Shown here: positions 28,325 through 38,100 of the stretch, in pieces
How positions within the stretch are numbered: the first letter of the stretch is position 1
Layout of the letters: every line of letters starts with the position of its first letter
DNA from: an uncultured Algibacter sp.
GTDB lineage: Bacteria; Bacteroidota; Bacteroidia; Flavobacteriales; Flavobacteriaceae
Reading direction: 5' to 3'
Length of the DNA stretch: 64,000 nt
NCBI GenBank assembly: GCA_937958265.1
Contig: CALGNX010000001.1
Location: forward strand, 62,001-126,000
Made by a program: the position numbers and the translations under genes
The notes under the pieces: model-generated
Told to the model about the DNA's origin: nothing
Seen by the model: the letters and a program-made list of their open reading frames with translations, nothing else
The model's database searches: none

Positions 28325-29686
28325 ATGGAATTCTTTAAAAAAATAAAACAAATCACCCATTTAATGAAACAGATTGATTTTAATGAATTGGGTAAAATTT
28401 CAAGTAAAATTGATTTACCTAAAATCATGAAATCTGTTGGCGAGCTAGACGACACGCAGCTAAAAGGCCTAACAAAGATGCTTACAGAAAAGGTAAAAAA
28501 AGGCCAACACAAATTACCTCCTATTGATGGCGACTTTTACGATTACGACCTAAAACTTACACAAGAGCAACGTGCTATACAAATGAAAGTACGCAACTTT
28601 ATGGAAACGGAAGTAGAACCCATAGCTAATCATTATTGGAAAAAAGCAGAATTTCCAATGGAAATTATACCCAAATTAGCAGCTCTAAATATATGTGGTG
28701 TTGCTTACGAAGGGTATGGATGCCCAGAATTATCGTTTGTAATGGAAGGTATAATTGCTGAAGAAATTGCTCGGGTAGATGTATCTATTTCTACCTTTTT
28801 TGGAGTACATAGTGGCCTAGCTATGGGGTCTATTTATTTATGTGGTAGCGAGGAACAAAAACAGGAATGGCTACCTAAAATGCAAAAAATGCAAGCCATT
28901 GGCGCCTTTGGGTTAACGGAACCTAATGTGGGTAGTGGCGTTGCAGGAGGTATGGAAACCACATGCGAAAAAATTGGTGATGACTGGGTTTTAAACGGAC
29001 AAAAAAAATGGATAGGTAATGCCACTTTTGCCGATGTTACCATTATATGGGCAAGAAACAAAGCCGACAATAAAGCTAAAGGCTTTTTAGTACGCAAAGG
29101 AAACCCAGGATACAAGGCTGAAAAAATTGAAAACAAAATGGCTTTGCGCACCGTGCAAAACGCTATTATTACGCTTACCAATTGTAAAATTCCTGAAAGT
29201 GACAGATTACAAAAAGCCAACGCATTTAAAGATACGGCTAAAGTTTTAAGGATGACGCGTGCTGGCGTAGCTTGGCAAGCCTTAGGATGTGCTAGAGGTG
29301 CTTACGAAAGCGCTTTAAAATACACGAAAAAGCGCGAACAATTCGGAAAGCCAATTGCAAAGTTTCAGCTTATTCAAAACCATTTGGTGGATATGCTTGC
29401 AAACCTTACCGCTATGAAAGCTATGGTTTTTCGCCTTTCCGAATTACAAGATCAAGGTTTATTAACAGACGAGCACGCATCTTTAGCAAAAGTTTTTTGC
29501 TCTATGCGCACTAGAGATGTTGTAAGTCGCGCCAGAGAAGTCATGGGAGGTAATGGTATTTTATTGGAATATGATGTTGCACGCTTTGTAGCAGATGCCG
29601 AAGCCATTTATTCTTATGAGGGTACAAAAGAAATTAATTCCTTAATCGTAGGAAGAGCTATTACGGGTTACAGTGCATTCGTTTAA
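28325..29686 (+). CDS. Acyl-CoA dehydrogenase, glutaryl-CoA dehydrogenase-like
   Basis: 453 residues. FAD-dependent oxidation of an acyl-CoA thioester. Domain marks: FGLTEPNVGSGVAGGMET and WVLNGQKKWIGNATFADV (FAD and substrate region), KKREQFGKPIAKFQLIQNHLVDM, VMGGNGILLEYDVARF, and the catalytic-base segment YEGTKEINSLIVGRAITG, whose Glu position and wording are those of glutaryl-CoA dehydrogenases. About 65 extra, lysine-rich residues precede the catalytic domain (MEFFKKIKQITHLMKQIDF), more than the usual N-terminus; their role is unclear. No ETF or lysine-degradation gene is nearby, so glutaryl-CoA as substrate is inference. Confidence 0.85.
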   Translation: MEFFKKIKQITHLMKQIDFNELGKISSKIDLPKIMKSVGELDDTQLKGLTKMLTEKVKKGQHKLPPIDGDFYDYDLKLTQEQRAIQMKVRNFMETEVEPIANHYWKKAEFPMEIIPKLAALNICGVAYEGYGCPELSFVMEGIIAEEIARVDVSISTFFGVHSGLAMGSIYLCGSEEQKQEWLPKMQKMQAIGAFGLTEPNVGSGVAGGMETTCEKIGDDWVLNGQKKWIGNATFADVTIIWARNKADNKAKGFLVRKGNPGYKAEKIENKMALRTVQNAIITLTNCKIPESDRLQKANAFKDTAKVLRMTRAGVAWQALGCARGAYESALKYTKKREQFGKPIAKFQLIQNHLVDMLANLTAMKAMVFRLSELQDQGLLTDEHASLAKVFCSMRTRDVVSRAREVMGGNGILLEYDVARFVADAEAIYSYEGTKEINSLIVGRAITGYSAFV

Positions 29687-29752
29687 AAATTTAATAAACT
29701 TAAATCCTTTTATTAACTTTACTTAAAATTAAAGATTACCAATATACCACGC

Positions 29753-31021
29753 ATGAACGAAATTATATGTCCAAATTGTAAAAAAGCGTTTAAAGTAGAT
29801 GAAGCAGGATTTGCAGATATACTTAAACAAGTTAGAGACCACCAATTTGAGGAAGAATTAAATAATCGCCTTGCTCTTGCTGAAAAAGAAAAATTAAACG
29901 CTGTCGAACTTGCAAAAGCAACCATTAAAAACGCGCTGCAAGACGAATTAGCTAAAAAAGATAGAGCACTTTTTAACCTAAAAATGAAATCTGATAACGA
30001 GCTGGCTGAAAAATTAGCTAAAAAAGAATCGGAAATCGCTGCCATGAAATCGCAAATTCAAAATGCTCAAATTCAAAAACAATTAGATGTTACTGAAGCT
30101 TTAAAACATATTGAAAAAGAACGTGATAACCTGGTTAACAATTTAAAATTAAAAGAAACTGAAACACAATTGCTTGAAAAATCTATAAAAGAGCAATTTA
30201 CAAACAAACTCGTTGTTAAGGATGAAACCATAAAAATGAAGGACGAGGAAATAGCGCGATTAAAAGATTTTAAACAAAAGCTTTCCACCAAAATGGTTGG
30301 CGAAACTTTAGAGCAACATTGCGAAACGGAATTTAATAAACTTAGAGCAACGGCGTTCCAAAACGCCTATTTTGAGAAAGATAACGATTCTAGGGGTGGT
30401 AATAAAGGGGATTTCATCTATAGGGAAGTTGATGATACAGGAAACGAAATCATTTCCATTATGTTTGAAATGAAAAATGAAAATGACCAAACCGCAACAA
30501 AAAAACGAAATGAAGATTTTTTTGCTAAACTAGATAAAGACAGAAACGATAAACGTTGTGAGTATGCTATTTTAGTTTCGCTATTGGAAACTGAAAACGA
30601 ATTTTACAACACAGGGATAGTCGATGTGTCGTATAAATACGAGAAAATGTATGTGGTAAGGCCACAATTTTTCATACCTATAATTACCCTATTACGCAAT
30701 GCTGCCATGTCTTCTTTAAAATATAAAGCAGAGTTAAATTTAATGAAGACCCAAAATGTGGATATTACAAATTTTGAAGAAAAAATTGATTCTTTCAAAA
30801 CCGCATTTGCCAAAAATTACGATCTTGCTAGCAGACAATTTAAAACGGCTATTGATGAAATTGACAAATCCGTATCGCATCTTCAAAAAACAAAAGACGC
30901 GCTGCTATCTTCCGTTAATAATTTGCGTTTAGCTAATAATAAAGCAGGCGACTTAACCATTAAAAAATTAACCCATGGCAACTCTACCATGAAAGAAAAA
31001 TTTAATGAAATTTCAGGCTAA
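29753..31021 (+). CDS. DUF2130 domain protein
   Basis: 422 residues. It opens with a zinc-ribbon half ([13 protein letters not shown]), continues as a long charged coiled coil (about 25-185), then the conserved DUF2130 core: [62 protein letters not shown] and [11 protein letters not shown]. The core pattern D-(x)-E-x-K (GDFIYRE and FEMKNE) resembles a restriction-endonuclease-like fold; that link is my inference. Cellular role unknown. It is convergent with the THUMP methyltransferase gene. Confidence 0.85.
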   Translation: MNEIICPNCKKAFKVDEAGFADILKQVRDHQFEEELNNRLALAEKEKLNAVELAKATIKNALQDELAKKDRALFNLKMKSDNELAEKLAKKESEIAAMKSQIQNAQIQKQLDVTEALKHIEKERDNLVNNLKLKETETQLLEKSIKEQFTNKLVVKDETIKMKDEEIARLKDFKQKLSTKMVGETLEQHCETEFNKLRATAFQNAYFEKDNDSRGGNKGDFIYREVDDTGNEIISIMFEMKNENDQTATKKRNEDFFAKLDKDRNDKRCEYAILVSLLETENEFYNTGIVDVSYKYEKMYVVRPQFFIPIITLLRNAAMSSLKYKAELNLMKTQNVDITNFEEKIDSFKTAFAKNYDLASRQFKTAIDEIDKSVSHLQKTKDALLSSVNNLRLANNKAGDLTIKKLTHGNSTMKEKFNEISG

Positions 31022-31068
31022 CTATCGCATAAAGCAATAATATTAAGCTATTTTTTAACAAATAGAAT

Positions 31069-31101
31069 AAAATTCCTGCCTCGGCAGGAATTTTAGTTTT
31101 T
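31069..31101. terminator. Bidirectional terminator
   Basis: Perfect 12-bp stem (AAAATTCCTGCC and GGCAGGAATTTT, loop TC) followed by T-rich sequence, between two convergent genes. It overlaps the last codons of the methyltransferase gene. Confidence 0.8.
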
Positions 31102-32253
31102 CATATATTTACCTTTTTTACTACCTTCATACATAACGTATTTTACCAAACGCGATTCTAGTTTAGCATTAAATAAATGTATTTTTCGTGATGGTCTTAA
31201 ACCTACATGCTTTAAAGCGTCTAAATTACTAGTAATAAACCAGGCATCTGTACCCGGATAATTTTGCTTTAAAGTATCACCAATATTTGCATAAAACGCC
31301 TCCATGTCAATATTTAAACGCTCACCATAAGGCGGGTTAAAAACCATATGAAGTTTGTCATCACCACCTTTTCGGGTTTTAAAAAAATCTTCATGCTTTA
31401 CCTCTATAAAATCTTCTAACTGTGCATTTTTTACGTTTTCTATAGCTTTAGAAACGGCACTAGGCGCCTTATCATAACCAATAATTTTATGATGAAAATC
31501 TCTAGTTTTACCTAGTAGCGATTGTTCAATTTTCTCAAAAAGCGCTACATCCCAATCATTCCATCTTTCAAAAGCAAATTCTTTTCGCATTAAGTTTGGT
31601 GGAATATTACAAGCTATCATTGCAGCTTCAATAAGCATAGTCCCAGAGCCACACATTGGATCCATAAAATCTGTTTGGCCATCCCAACCCGATAACATAA
31701 TTAGTCCAGCAGCCAACACCTCGTTAATTGGCGCTATATTAGTTGCTAATTTATAGCCACGTTTATGTAAACTATCTCCAGAAGAATCTAGAGATATGGT
31801 ACATTTTTTGCGATCTATATGCACGTTTATCTTTAAATCTGGAAATTTCAAATCTACACTGGGTCTTTGCCCGTCTGTATCTCTAAACTTGTCCACTATC
31901 GCATCTTTTGTTTTTTGAGCAATATATAAAGAGTGCGTAAACAATTCGGAATGTATGGTAGCATCAACAGCTAAAGTACCTGTGGCTTTTAGGTGCTTAG
32001 ACCAATCCATGGCATATATTTTATCGTATAAATCTTTTTCGTTATTAACGTTAAAAGAATGAATGGGTTTCAAAATTTTTACTGCGGTGCGCAACCCTAA
32101 GTTACATTTATACATAAACCCTTTATCTCCAGAAAAAGAAACCACACGAATGCCTTTTTTTACGTGAAGAGCACCAAGTTGCGTAAGCTCATCTGCTAAC
32201 AAATCTTCAAATCCAAATAAGGTTTTGGCAACCATGTTAAAATTTTCCTCCAT
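31093..32253 (-). CDS. THUMP-domain RNA N2-guanine methyltransferase (RlmL N-half/YpsC type)
   Basis: 386 residues. An N-terminal ferredoxin-like/THUMP region (MVAKTLFGFEDLLADEL, then HIDRKKCTISLDSSGDSLHKRG) is followed by a Rossmann methyltransferase with PMCGSGTMLIEAAMIA (motif I) and the catalytic MVFNPPYGERL. This is the layout of proteins that make m2G2445 in 23S rRNA. It lacks the C-terminal RlmK half of the E. coli fusion, as is usual outside gamma-proteobacteria. A -7-like TATTTTTG lies upstream on its strand (32299-32292), overlapping the opposite promoter. Confidence 0.88.
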   Translation of the reverse strand: MEENFNMVAKTLFGFEDLLADELTQLGALHVKKGIRVVSFSGDKGFMYKCNLGLRTAVKILKPIHSFNVNNEKDLYDKIYAMDWSKHLKATGTLAVDATIHSELFTHSLYIAQKTKDAIVDKFRDTDGQRPSVDLKFPDLKINVHIDRKKCTISLDSSGDSLHKRGYKLATNIAPINEVLAAGLIMLSGWDGQTDFMDPMCGSGTMLIEAAMIACNIPPNLMRKEFAFERWNDWDVALFEKIEQSLLGKTRDFHHKIIGYDKAPSAVSKAIENVKNAQLEDFIEVKHEDFFKTRKGGDDKLHMVFNPPYGERLNIDMEAFYANIGDTLKQNYPGTDAWFITSNLDALKHVGLRPSRKIHLFNAKLESRLVKYVMYEGSKKGKYMKN

Positions 32254-32281
32254 TTTTTTCGTCTGATAAAGTAATTAGGTC

Positions 32282-32310
32282 TTGTAAATTGCAAAAATAA
32301 CGTAATTTTG
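32282..32310 (+). promoter_or_regulatory. Bacteroidetes-type promoter upstream of the methyltransferase gene at 32483
   Basis: TTG (32282-32284), 18 bases, TAATTTTG (32303-32310): full consensus. The predicted start leaves a leader of about 165 nt before the coding region, in which I see no clear riboswitch. Confidence 0.65.
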
Positions 32311-32482
32311 CAGCAAACATAAAGTTTATTGAAAAATCAAGTTAAGGATTGCTATAAAACATTAGTGTTTATAAAATTACTGCACTAATTAAAGTATTTA
32401 AATTAAAGCACTCGTGTAGATAATTTTTAACAAAACACGCATAATTAAAAATGTTTATCGCAGATAAACTTTAAACAAAAAA

Positions 32483-33214
32483 ATGACAGACGATAAAAAT
32501 AAATGGTTTACCTCCTGGTTTGATACACCGTTTTACCATACGTTATACAAAGACAGAGATGATACCGAAGCCCAAGCATTTATGGAAACGCTTACGGACT
32601 ATCTTAATATACCCGAAAACGGAACAATTTTAGATCTAGCGTGTGGTAAAGGCAGGCATTCTTTGTATTTAAATAAAATAGGGTACCATGTTACAGGTGT
32701 GGACCTAAGTAAAAATAGTATTGCATTTTCAAAACAATTTGAAAACAACAGTTTGAACTTTGCGGTTCACGATATGTGTACGCCCTACCATAAACAGTTT
32801 GATGCTGTTTTTAATTTATTTACTAGCTTTGGATATTTTAAACACGATAACGATAATTTAAGAACCATAGAAGCTATTAAAGCAGAACTAAATCCTTCTG
32901 GTTTTGGCGTTATCGATTTTATGAATAGTACGTTTGTTATTAATAACTTAGTACCCAACGAAATTAAAACGGTAGATGGTATAGATTTTCACCTAAAACG
33001 CTACGTTGAAAATGGCTTTATTATTAAGGATATTACATTTACCGTAAATAATGAATCGTATAATTTCCAGGAACGTGTAAGAGCTTTTACATTGGCAGAT
33101 TTTGAAGCTCTTTTTGAGCAAGCAGGCGTTTATTTACTAGATGTTTTTGGCGATTATAAATTACGTAAATTTAACGAAAAAACATCAGAACGTTTAGTAA
33201 TGATTTTTAAATAG
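32483..33214 (+). CDS. Class I SAM-dependent methyltransferase, substrate unknown
   Basis: 243 residues. The Rossmann core has motif I ILDLACGKGRHSLYL, motif II GYHVTGVDLS, motif III AVHDM, and motif IV FDAVFNLFTSFGYF. The FTSFGYF segment is common in small-molecule methyltransferases of this type annotated only generally. N-terminal WFTSWFDTPFYHTLYKDRD is a recognisable conserved opening in Bacteroidota. Substrate not predictable from sequence. Confidence 0.83.
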   Translation: MTDDKNKWFTSWFDTPFYHTLYKDRDDTEAQAFMETLTDYLNIPENGTILDLACGKGRHSLYLNKIGYHVTGVDLSKNSIAFSKQFENNSLNFAVHDMCTPYHKQFDAVFNLFTSFGYFKHDNDNLRTIEAIKAELNPSGFGVIDFMNSTFVINNLVPNEIKTVDGIDFHLKRYVENGFIIKDITFTVNNESYNFQERVRAFTLADFEALFEQAGVYLLDVFGDYKLRKFNEKTSERLVMIFK

Positions 33215-33294
33215 TTAATAAACATCGCCTTTCTAACCTTACAGGTATTTGGAAATATTGTGTTTTTATTATTTAATTGAAAGTGTATTTTTTA

Positions 33295-33969
33295 ATGGAT
33301 AAGTTTTTTTTACCCTTATTAGCAGTTTTAATAGGCTTTATACTAGCGCTTATTACTAAAAAGCAAAAGTCTTGGAACACGAAACTCCTACTCGCTTTTA
33401 GTGGGGCTTTTTTATTAGCATTAACACTCTTCGAGTTACTTCCAGAAGTATACAGTCACTTAAATACAAAAAGAACAGGACTCTTTATTATGGGTGGTAT
33501 TATGCTACAAATAGTATTAGAATTATTTTCGAAAGGTGCAGAACATGGTCATGTTCATACTCAAAATCATAAAACCACCTTTCCGTGGTTGTTATTTATT
33601 AGTTTAAGTATTCATAGTTTTTTAGAAGGCTTTTCAATACACGACCATAACACTATGGTTTTTGGCATATTAGTCCATAAAATACCTATTGCTACACTGC
33701 TTACCATGTTTTTACTACAATCCAATTACACTAAATATCAGGTTGGTAGTTTTTTAATACTATTTGCCTTTATGACGCCTTTAGGTACTTGGATTTCGCA
33801 TAATTTCACAAGTATTAATAATTATACACATATTATAAACGCGATAGTTATTGGTATATTTTTTCATATTTCAACCACTATTTTATTTGAAAGTGGAGAC
33901 GGCCATAAATTTAACTTATCTAAATTCGTTTCCATTATACTAGGTGTAATCATAGCATATTTCATATAA
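33295..33969 (+). CDS. ZIP family metal transporter
   Basis: Inner-membrane divalent metal importer of about 224 residues with seven or eight helices. Helix 4 carries SIHSFLEGFSIHD and helix 5 LVHKIPIATLL, the His/Glu metal-binding motifs of ZIP proteins; the cytoplasmic loop has a His-rich stretch (HGHVHTQNH). I start at ATG 33295 (MDKFFLPLLAVLIGFI); an in-frame TTG at 33277 would add six residues. Metal likely Zn2+, possibly others. It sits between the methyltransferase and DUF4268 genes, all on the plus strand. Confidence 0.86.
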   Translation: MDKFFLPLLAVLIGFILALITKKQKSWNTKLLLAFSGAFLLALTLFELLPEVYSHLNTKRTGLFIMGGIMLQIVLELFSKGAEHGHVHTQNHKTTFPWLLFISLSIHSFLEGFSIHDHNTMVFGILVHKIPIATLLTMFLLQSNYTKYQVGSFLILFAFMTPLGTWISHNFTSINNYTHIINAIVIGIFFHISTTILFESGDGHKFNLSKFVSIILGVIIAYFI

Positions 33970-34048
33970 ATCCCCAATAAGAACAGCATGCGGTTTTATA
34001 CTTTTAATAGTAAAAATACTTTTTAAACAAGAATAAAAAATACTTTTA

Positions 34049-34477
34049 ATGTTTAGCAAAGAAGAATCAAGACGTTTACGCGAAGAGTTTTGGATAAGTT
34101 TTGGAAAATCATTCCCAAGAAAATGGGTGTTGTATGATACTAAGCTTAAAGGCTTAAGTTTTAAGTTTTATTTTGATACCAAATCTGCTTTAATAGCTCT
34201 GGATTTAGAAGACGACCTAGAGAAACGCATAACACACTGGGAGAAACTAATAAGTTTAAAATCTATATTGTTAGCTGATTATATACCTGAAGCTATTTTC
34301 GAGGAAGAATATTTTTTAGATAATGAAAAAGAAATTTCTAGAATATATTTACCGTTAAATCAAAAAGTATCCATACATAATAAAAATTCATGGGGTGATG
34401 TTATGGTTTTTTTTAATAAAAACATGAGCTTATTTGAAGATTTTTTTGAAACATATAGAGAGGTTATCGAAGCTTAA
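34049..34477 (+). CDS. DUF4268 family protein
   Basis: 142 residues, mostly helical and acidic. Opening FSKEESRRLREEFWISFGK and the later LKGLSFKFYFD and RITHWEKL match DUF4268, a family of unknown function that also occurs as a C-terminal domain next to nuclease-like folds. Here it stands alone. No signal peptide or membrane segment. Confidence 0.8.
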   Translation: MFSKEESRRLREEFWISFGKSFPRKWVLYDTKLKGLSFKFYFDTKSALIALDLEDDLEKRITHWEKLISLKSILLADYIPEAIFEEEYFLDNEKEISRIYLPLNQKVSIHNKNSWGDVMVFFNKNMSLFEDFFETYREVIEA

Positions 34478-34555
34478 TTTAAAACAACACCAATTAGCAC
34501 TTAAAATAAGCCATATAATTAGTTGCCATTACAGCCCTTGTTTCAATATAAAATA

Positions 34556-34580
34556 AAACCATAACTTAAAGTTATGGTTT
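34556..34580. terminator. Hairpin between DUF4268 and hsdR genes
   Basis: AAACCATAAC pairs with GTTATGGTTT. Short flanking A and T runs; could end either convergent gene. Confidence 0.6.
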
Positions 34581-34601
34581 AACTTTCTTGAGAACACTTA
34601 T

Positions 34602-37472
34602 TTACCCCGTCATACCATTAATAAATACGGTTATGTATTTTTTCATTTTTATAATAATACGTTCGCCAATTTCACGCGCTTTTAAAATACTTGGTCTGTT
34701 GTCTAGGCATTTAAAAACATCTTGTTTAATGGGTTCTTGTCCGTTATAAATATAGCTTTCTATTAAAGCACTAAATTGCTCTTGGTCTAAATTTTCTTCT
34801 TCACAAATTTTAGATAATGCCAAAACTTTTTCTTGTTTCCAGAATTTTTCAAATTCATCTTGTATAGCATCTACATCATCTATAAAAGGTAAGTTTTCTT
34901 CTATAAATTTTTCAATCAATTCACGTTTGCTTCTTAATTTTATTGTTCCACCCAGTAAATCTACTATTGCTTTTTTTTGTTTTTCAGCTTCTGTTTTATT
35001 TGAAGTTTTCATTTTTGATAAAAGCTGTAAAATATAAATTACATTAATTTCATCTCTATGAATTAATTCCAATTCAAAATCGATATCGTTTAAAATTGAT
35101 ATTTTTTGTGTGGCGCTTTGTTGGTCTACAAAATCTTTAATTTCTAAATACTCACTTTGGTATTCAAAAAACGTTTGCTCATCAATCCCTAAATCTTCCC
35201 AGTTAAAATCAACGTATGATTGTAGCGCATTTTTAGCTCTTAAAAGCCTTCTAAAGGCTTGTACAAATTGATACTGTTGCTCCTCGCCTATTAAATTATC
35301 TACACTTTGGTGAGTAGGCGTAATTTTTAATAATGCTTGTAAAGCTTCGTCAAATTTCTGTGCTACCGCATCATAATTTGGCGTAAAAATGGTTTCATTA
35401 GCATTCTTTTTTGAAAACAACGAAATCGCTTCATCTGTAGCTTTTTTTAAGTTTCTAAAACACAAAATGTTTCCTTGAGATTTCTTCTCGTCTAAAATTC
35501 TATTGGTTCTAGAAAAAGCCTGTATTAAGCCATGATGCTTTAAATTTTTATCTACATATAATGTATTTACTTTCTTAGCATCAAAACCGGTTAGCATCAT
35601 GTTTACTACAATTACAAGATCCAACCTATCTTTTACATTGTCAAAATTTTTCTTTTCCCGCTCTTTTAAACGCTTGCTTATATCTTTAAAATACGCTTCG
35701 AACAGCTTGCCGTCTTTGGTAGAAAAAGCAGTATTATACATACCGTTATAATCGGCAATATATTCGTCTAATTTTTCTCTAGAATGGCTGCTGTATGGAC
35801 TTTCTTCTTCTGCCGCAATACCAATTGGTGTGTCTGGTAAACAACCTTGTGCATCTGTACTTGCTTCATTGGCTGCGTAAGAAAAAATAGTTGCAATTCT
35901 TAAATTGTGTTCTCCTGCTAATTTTTTCGCCTTAAAAATATCGTAATATTTAATTAAAGTTTTAATGTCTGAAACTGCAAACAAAGCAGAAAAATGTTTT
36001 GATGCGGTTTTTACGTCATGATATTTTATAATATAATCTGCAATTTTTTCTAAGCGTTTTTCGTCTTTAAAAACTTCGGTTTTATTTATATCTTCTACAT
36101 CAATATCTAAAAGCGTGTTGTTTTTATTTTTATACCTGCCAACATATTCTATTCCAAAACGCAATACATTGCCATCGCCAATGGCATCTGTAATTACATA
36201 TTTATGCAAACAGTTACCAAATAAATCTTTAGTGGTTCTTTTCCCTAAATCGTTTTTTGAGGCATTTTCTGCAAAAATAGGTGTGCCTGTAAAACCAAAT
36301 AATTGGGCATTGCTAAAATAGTTGGTAATTAGTTTGTGTGTGTCTCCAAACTGACTTCTATGGCATTCATCAAAAATTAAAACTACTTTTTGCGTTTTTA
36401 AATGCGCTATTTTATTTTTGTATTGCGCTTTAGAAATGGCATTGTTTAGCTTTTGTATGGTAGTTAGCACCAATTTGGAGTTATCTGCCAATTGCTTTAC
36501 CAAACTATTGGTATTGTTTGTAACATCTACACTTCCTTTTTTAAAAGCGTTAAATTCGTTCATGGTTTGGTAGTCTAAATCTTTTCTATCTACCACAAAT
36601 AAAACCTTATCTACAGCAGGCAAATTCATAATAATTTGGCTGGCTTTAAAAGAGGTTAATGTTTTACCGGAACCTGTTGTGTGCCATATATAGGCGTTTT
36701 CTGATGTATTTTGTACCTGAGCAACCAAATTTTCTACAGCATAAAATTGATAAGGTCTTAACACCATTAAAATTTTATAGGTTTCGTTACTCACAATATA
36801 TTTGGCAATTATTAATCCTAAATGTTTTGGGTTTAAAAAGGCATCTGCAAAAGGTGCTAATTCCTTAATATTTTTATTGTTAATGTCCGACCAGAAAAAG
36901 CATTGTTTTACAGATTGTAATGCATTATTCGCGAGGTATTTTGTAATTACACCATTACTTATTACAAACAATTGCACGTATTGAAATAAACCATGATGAG
37001 ACCAAAAAGAATGTTTTTGATACCGATTAATTTGATTAAAGGCTTCTTTAATTTCTAAACCTGGTCTTTTTAATTCTATTTGTACCAAAGGCAAACCATT
37101 TACCAACAAAGTAACATCGTATCTGTTTTTATACGTGCCTTCTAAAGTAACTTGATTAGTTACTTGATAAATATTCTTAGAAGTATCTTCACTATTAAAA
37201 AACCGAATGTAAGTGGCTTCTCCCCTGTCATTTTCAAACTGAAAACGACCACGTAACGTTTTAGATTTTTCGAAAACATTACCCTTTTCTAAATGATTTA
37301 AAATTGTAGAAAATTCTTTATTCGAAAACGTACAATTATTAAACCTTTCTAATTGTGTTTTTAGGTTAGCAACTAAAGCGTCTCCATTTAAAACAGCAAC
37401 TTTGGTGTAACCTAAACCTACTAATTGCTTTATAAGGTTATTTTCTAATTGAAGCTCTGATATTTTACTCAT
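34602..37472 (-). CDS. hsdR: Type I restriction enzyme, R subunit
   Basis: 956-residue motor and nuclease subunit of the type I restriction-modification complex. The N-terminal nuclease domain shows the E-x-K motif in VQIELKRPG (near residue 135) within the family's typical IRFFN...NQVTLEG context. The SF2 translocase follows: Walker A in WHTTGSGKTLTSFK (about 265), the DEAD-box variant in LIFDECHRSQFG (about 370), GFTGTPI, and MLTGFDAKKVNTLYVDK / QAFSRTNR (motifs V and VI). C-terminal helical domain binds the methylase. All key motifs are intact. It is the last gene of the locus, separated from hsdM/hsdS by the REP array and a GIY-YIG gene. Confidence 0.95.
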   Translation of the reverse strand: MSKISELQLENNLIKQLVGLGYTKVAVLNGDALVANLKTQLERFNNCTFSNKEFSTILNHLEKGNVFEKSKTLRGRFQFENDRGEATYIRFFNSEDTSKNIYQVTNQVTLEGTYKNRYDVTLLVNGLPLVQIELKRPGLEIKEAFNQINRYQKHSFWSHHGLFQYVQLFVISNGVITKYLANNALQSVKQCFFWSDINNKNIKELAPFADAFLNPKHLGLIIAKYIVSNETYKILMVLRPYQFYAVENLVAQVQNTSENAYIWHTTGSGKTLTSFKASQIIMNLPAVDKVLFVVDRKDLDYQTMNEFNAFKKGSVDVTNNTNSLVKQLADNSKLVLTTIQKLNNAISKAQYKNKIAHLKTQKVVLIFDECHRSQFGDTHKLITNYFSNAQLFGFTGTPIFAENASKNDLGKRTTKDLFGNCLHKYVITDAIGDGNVLRFGIEYVGRYKNKNNTLLDIDVEDINKTEVFKDEKRLEKIADYIIKYHDVKTASKHFSALFAVSDIKTLIKYYDIFKAKKLAGEHNLRIATIFSYAANEASTDAQGCLPDTPIGIAAEEESPYSSHSREKLDEYIADYNGMYNTAFSTKDGKLFEAYFKDISKRLKEREKKNFDNVKDRLDLVIVVNMMLTGFDAKKVNTLYVDKNLKHHGLIQAFSRTNRILDEKKSQGNILCFRNLKKATDEAISLFSKKNANETIFTPNYDAVAQKFDEALQALLKITPTHQSVDNLIGEEQQYQFVQAFRRLLRAKNALQSYVDFNWEDLGIDEQTFFEYQSEYLEIKDFVDQQSATQKISILNDIDFELELIHRDEINVIYILQLLSKMKTSNKTEAEKQKKAIVDLLGGTIKLRSKRELIEKFIEENLPFIDDVDAIQDEFEKFWKQEKVLALSKICEEENLDQEQFSALIESYIYNGQEPIKQDVFKCLDNRPSILKAREIGERIIIKMKKYITVFINGMTG

Positions 37473-37709
37473 TTTATTTTCTTTCTATCCGTCAATACTA
37501 TTATTAATGCATTGCTCTCAAATGTTCTATTACGACGTTTTAGCGCCTGTTGCGAGGTATAAGATAAAGGCAATCTGTTTATTAAAAACTAAAACGCTTT
37601 ATTTGCCTAATACTACCTTCTCACTCATGTTTAATATGGCTTCATGCTTTGCAAAAACACGCGAAACTGGCATTTGTAGGGCATTTTTTATTGTTATCGA
37701 AAACAAAAA

Positions 37710-37988
37710 CTACATTAAATCATCCCAATTAGGGTTTATACGTTCTATTAATGCAATTTTTGCCGCTCTATTTCCTGCTTTTAATTGTTTTTCTCTTGCA
37801 ATAGCATCGCCAATCATTTGGAAAGATTCATGATACACTAATTTATTCAAATTATATTTAGCAGTAAAAGATTTCTTGTTTAGTTTACTCCTGTGCTGGT
37901 TTATACGTTCTTCTAACTGCGATGTTGCACCAACATATAATGTGGTGTTATTTTTATTGGTTAGTATGTATATATAGCCTGGCTTCAT
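37710..37988 (-). CDS. GIY-YIG nuclease family protein
   Basis: 92-residue stand-alone GIY-YIG domain of the UvrC/Slx1-like small type. GYIYILTNKNNTTLYVG holds the two strand motifs; the conserved Arg falls in QLEERINQH and the metal-binding Glu in AIAREKQLK. Proteins of this size are numerous in flavobacterial genomes and are often near repeats. It lies between the REP array and hsdR on the same strand, with 237 bases to hsdR. Whether it belongs to the restriction system functionally is unknown. Confidence 0.85.
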   Translation of the reverse strand: MKPGYIYILTNKNNTTLYVGATSQLEERINQHRSKLNKKSFTAKYNLNKLVYHESFQMIGDAIAREKQLKAGNRAAKIALIERINPNWDDLM

Positions 37989-38100
37989 AAGATTTGGGGT
38001 TTGTTGTTTTTTATTAAAGCTCTAAGATACGGTTTTGTTCTTGAATTTAGCATGGCGATGCAAAGCCTGTTTCCTTTTTTGGTTTGCTTTGCTTGCCTTT

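Noticed and set aside
37507-37833. Plus-strand frame of 108 codons upstream of hsdR
   Set aside because: More than a third of it is the complement of the GIY-YIG gene; no domain or conserved feature is visible.
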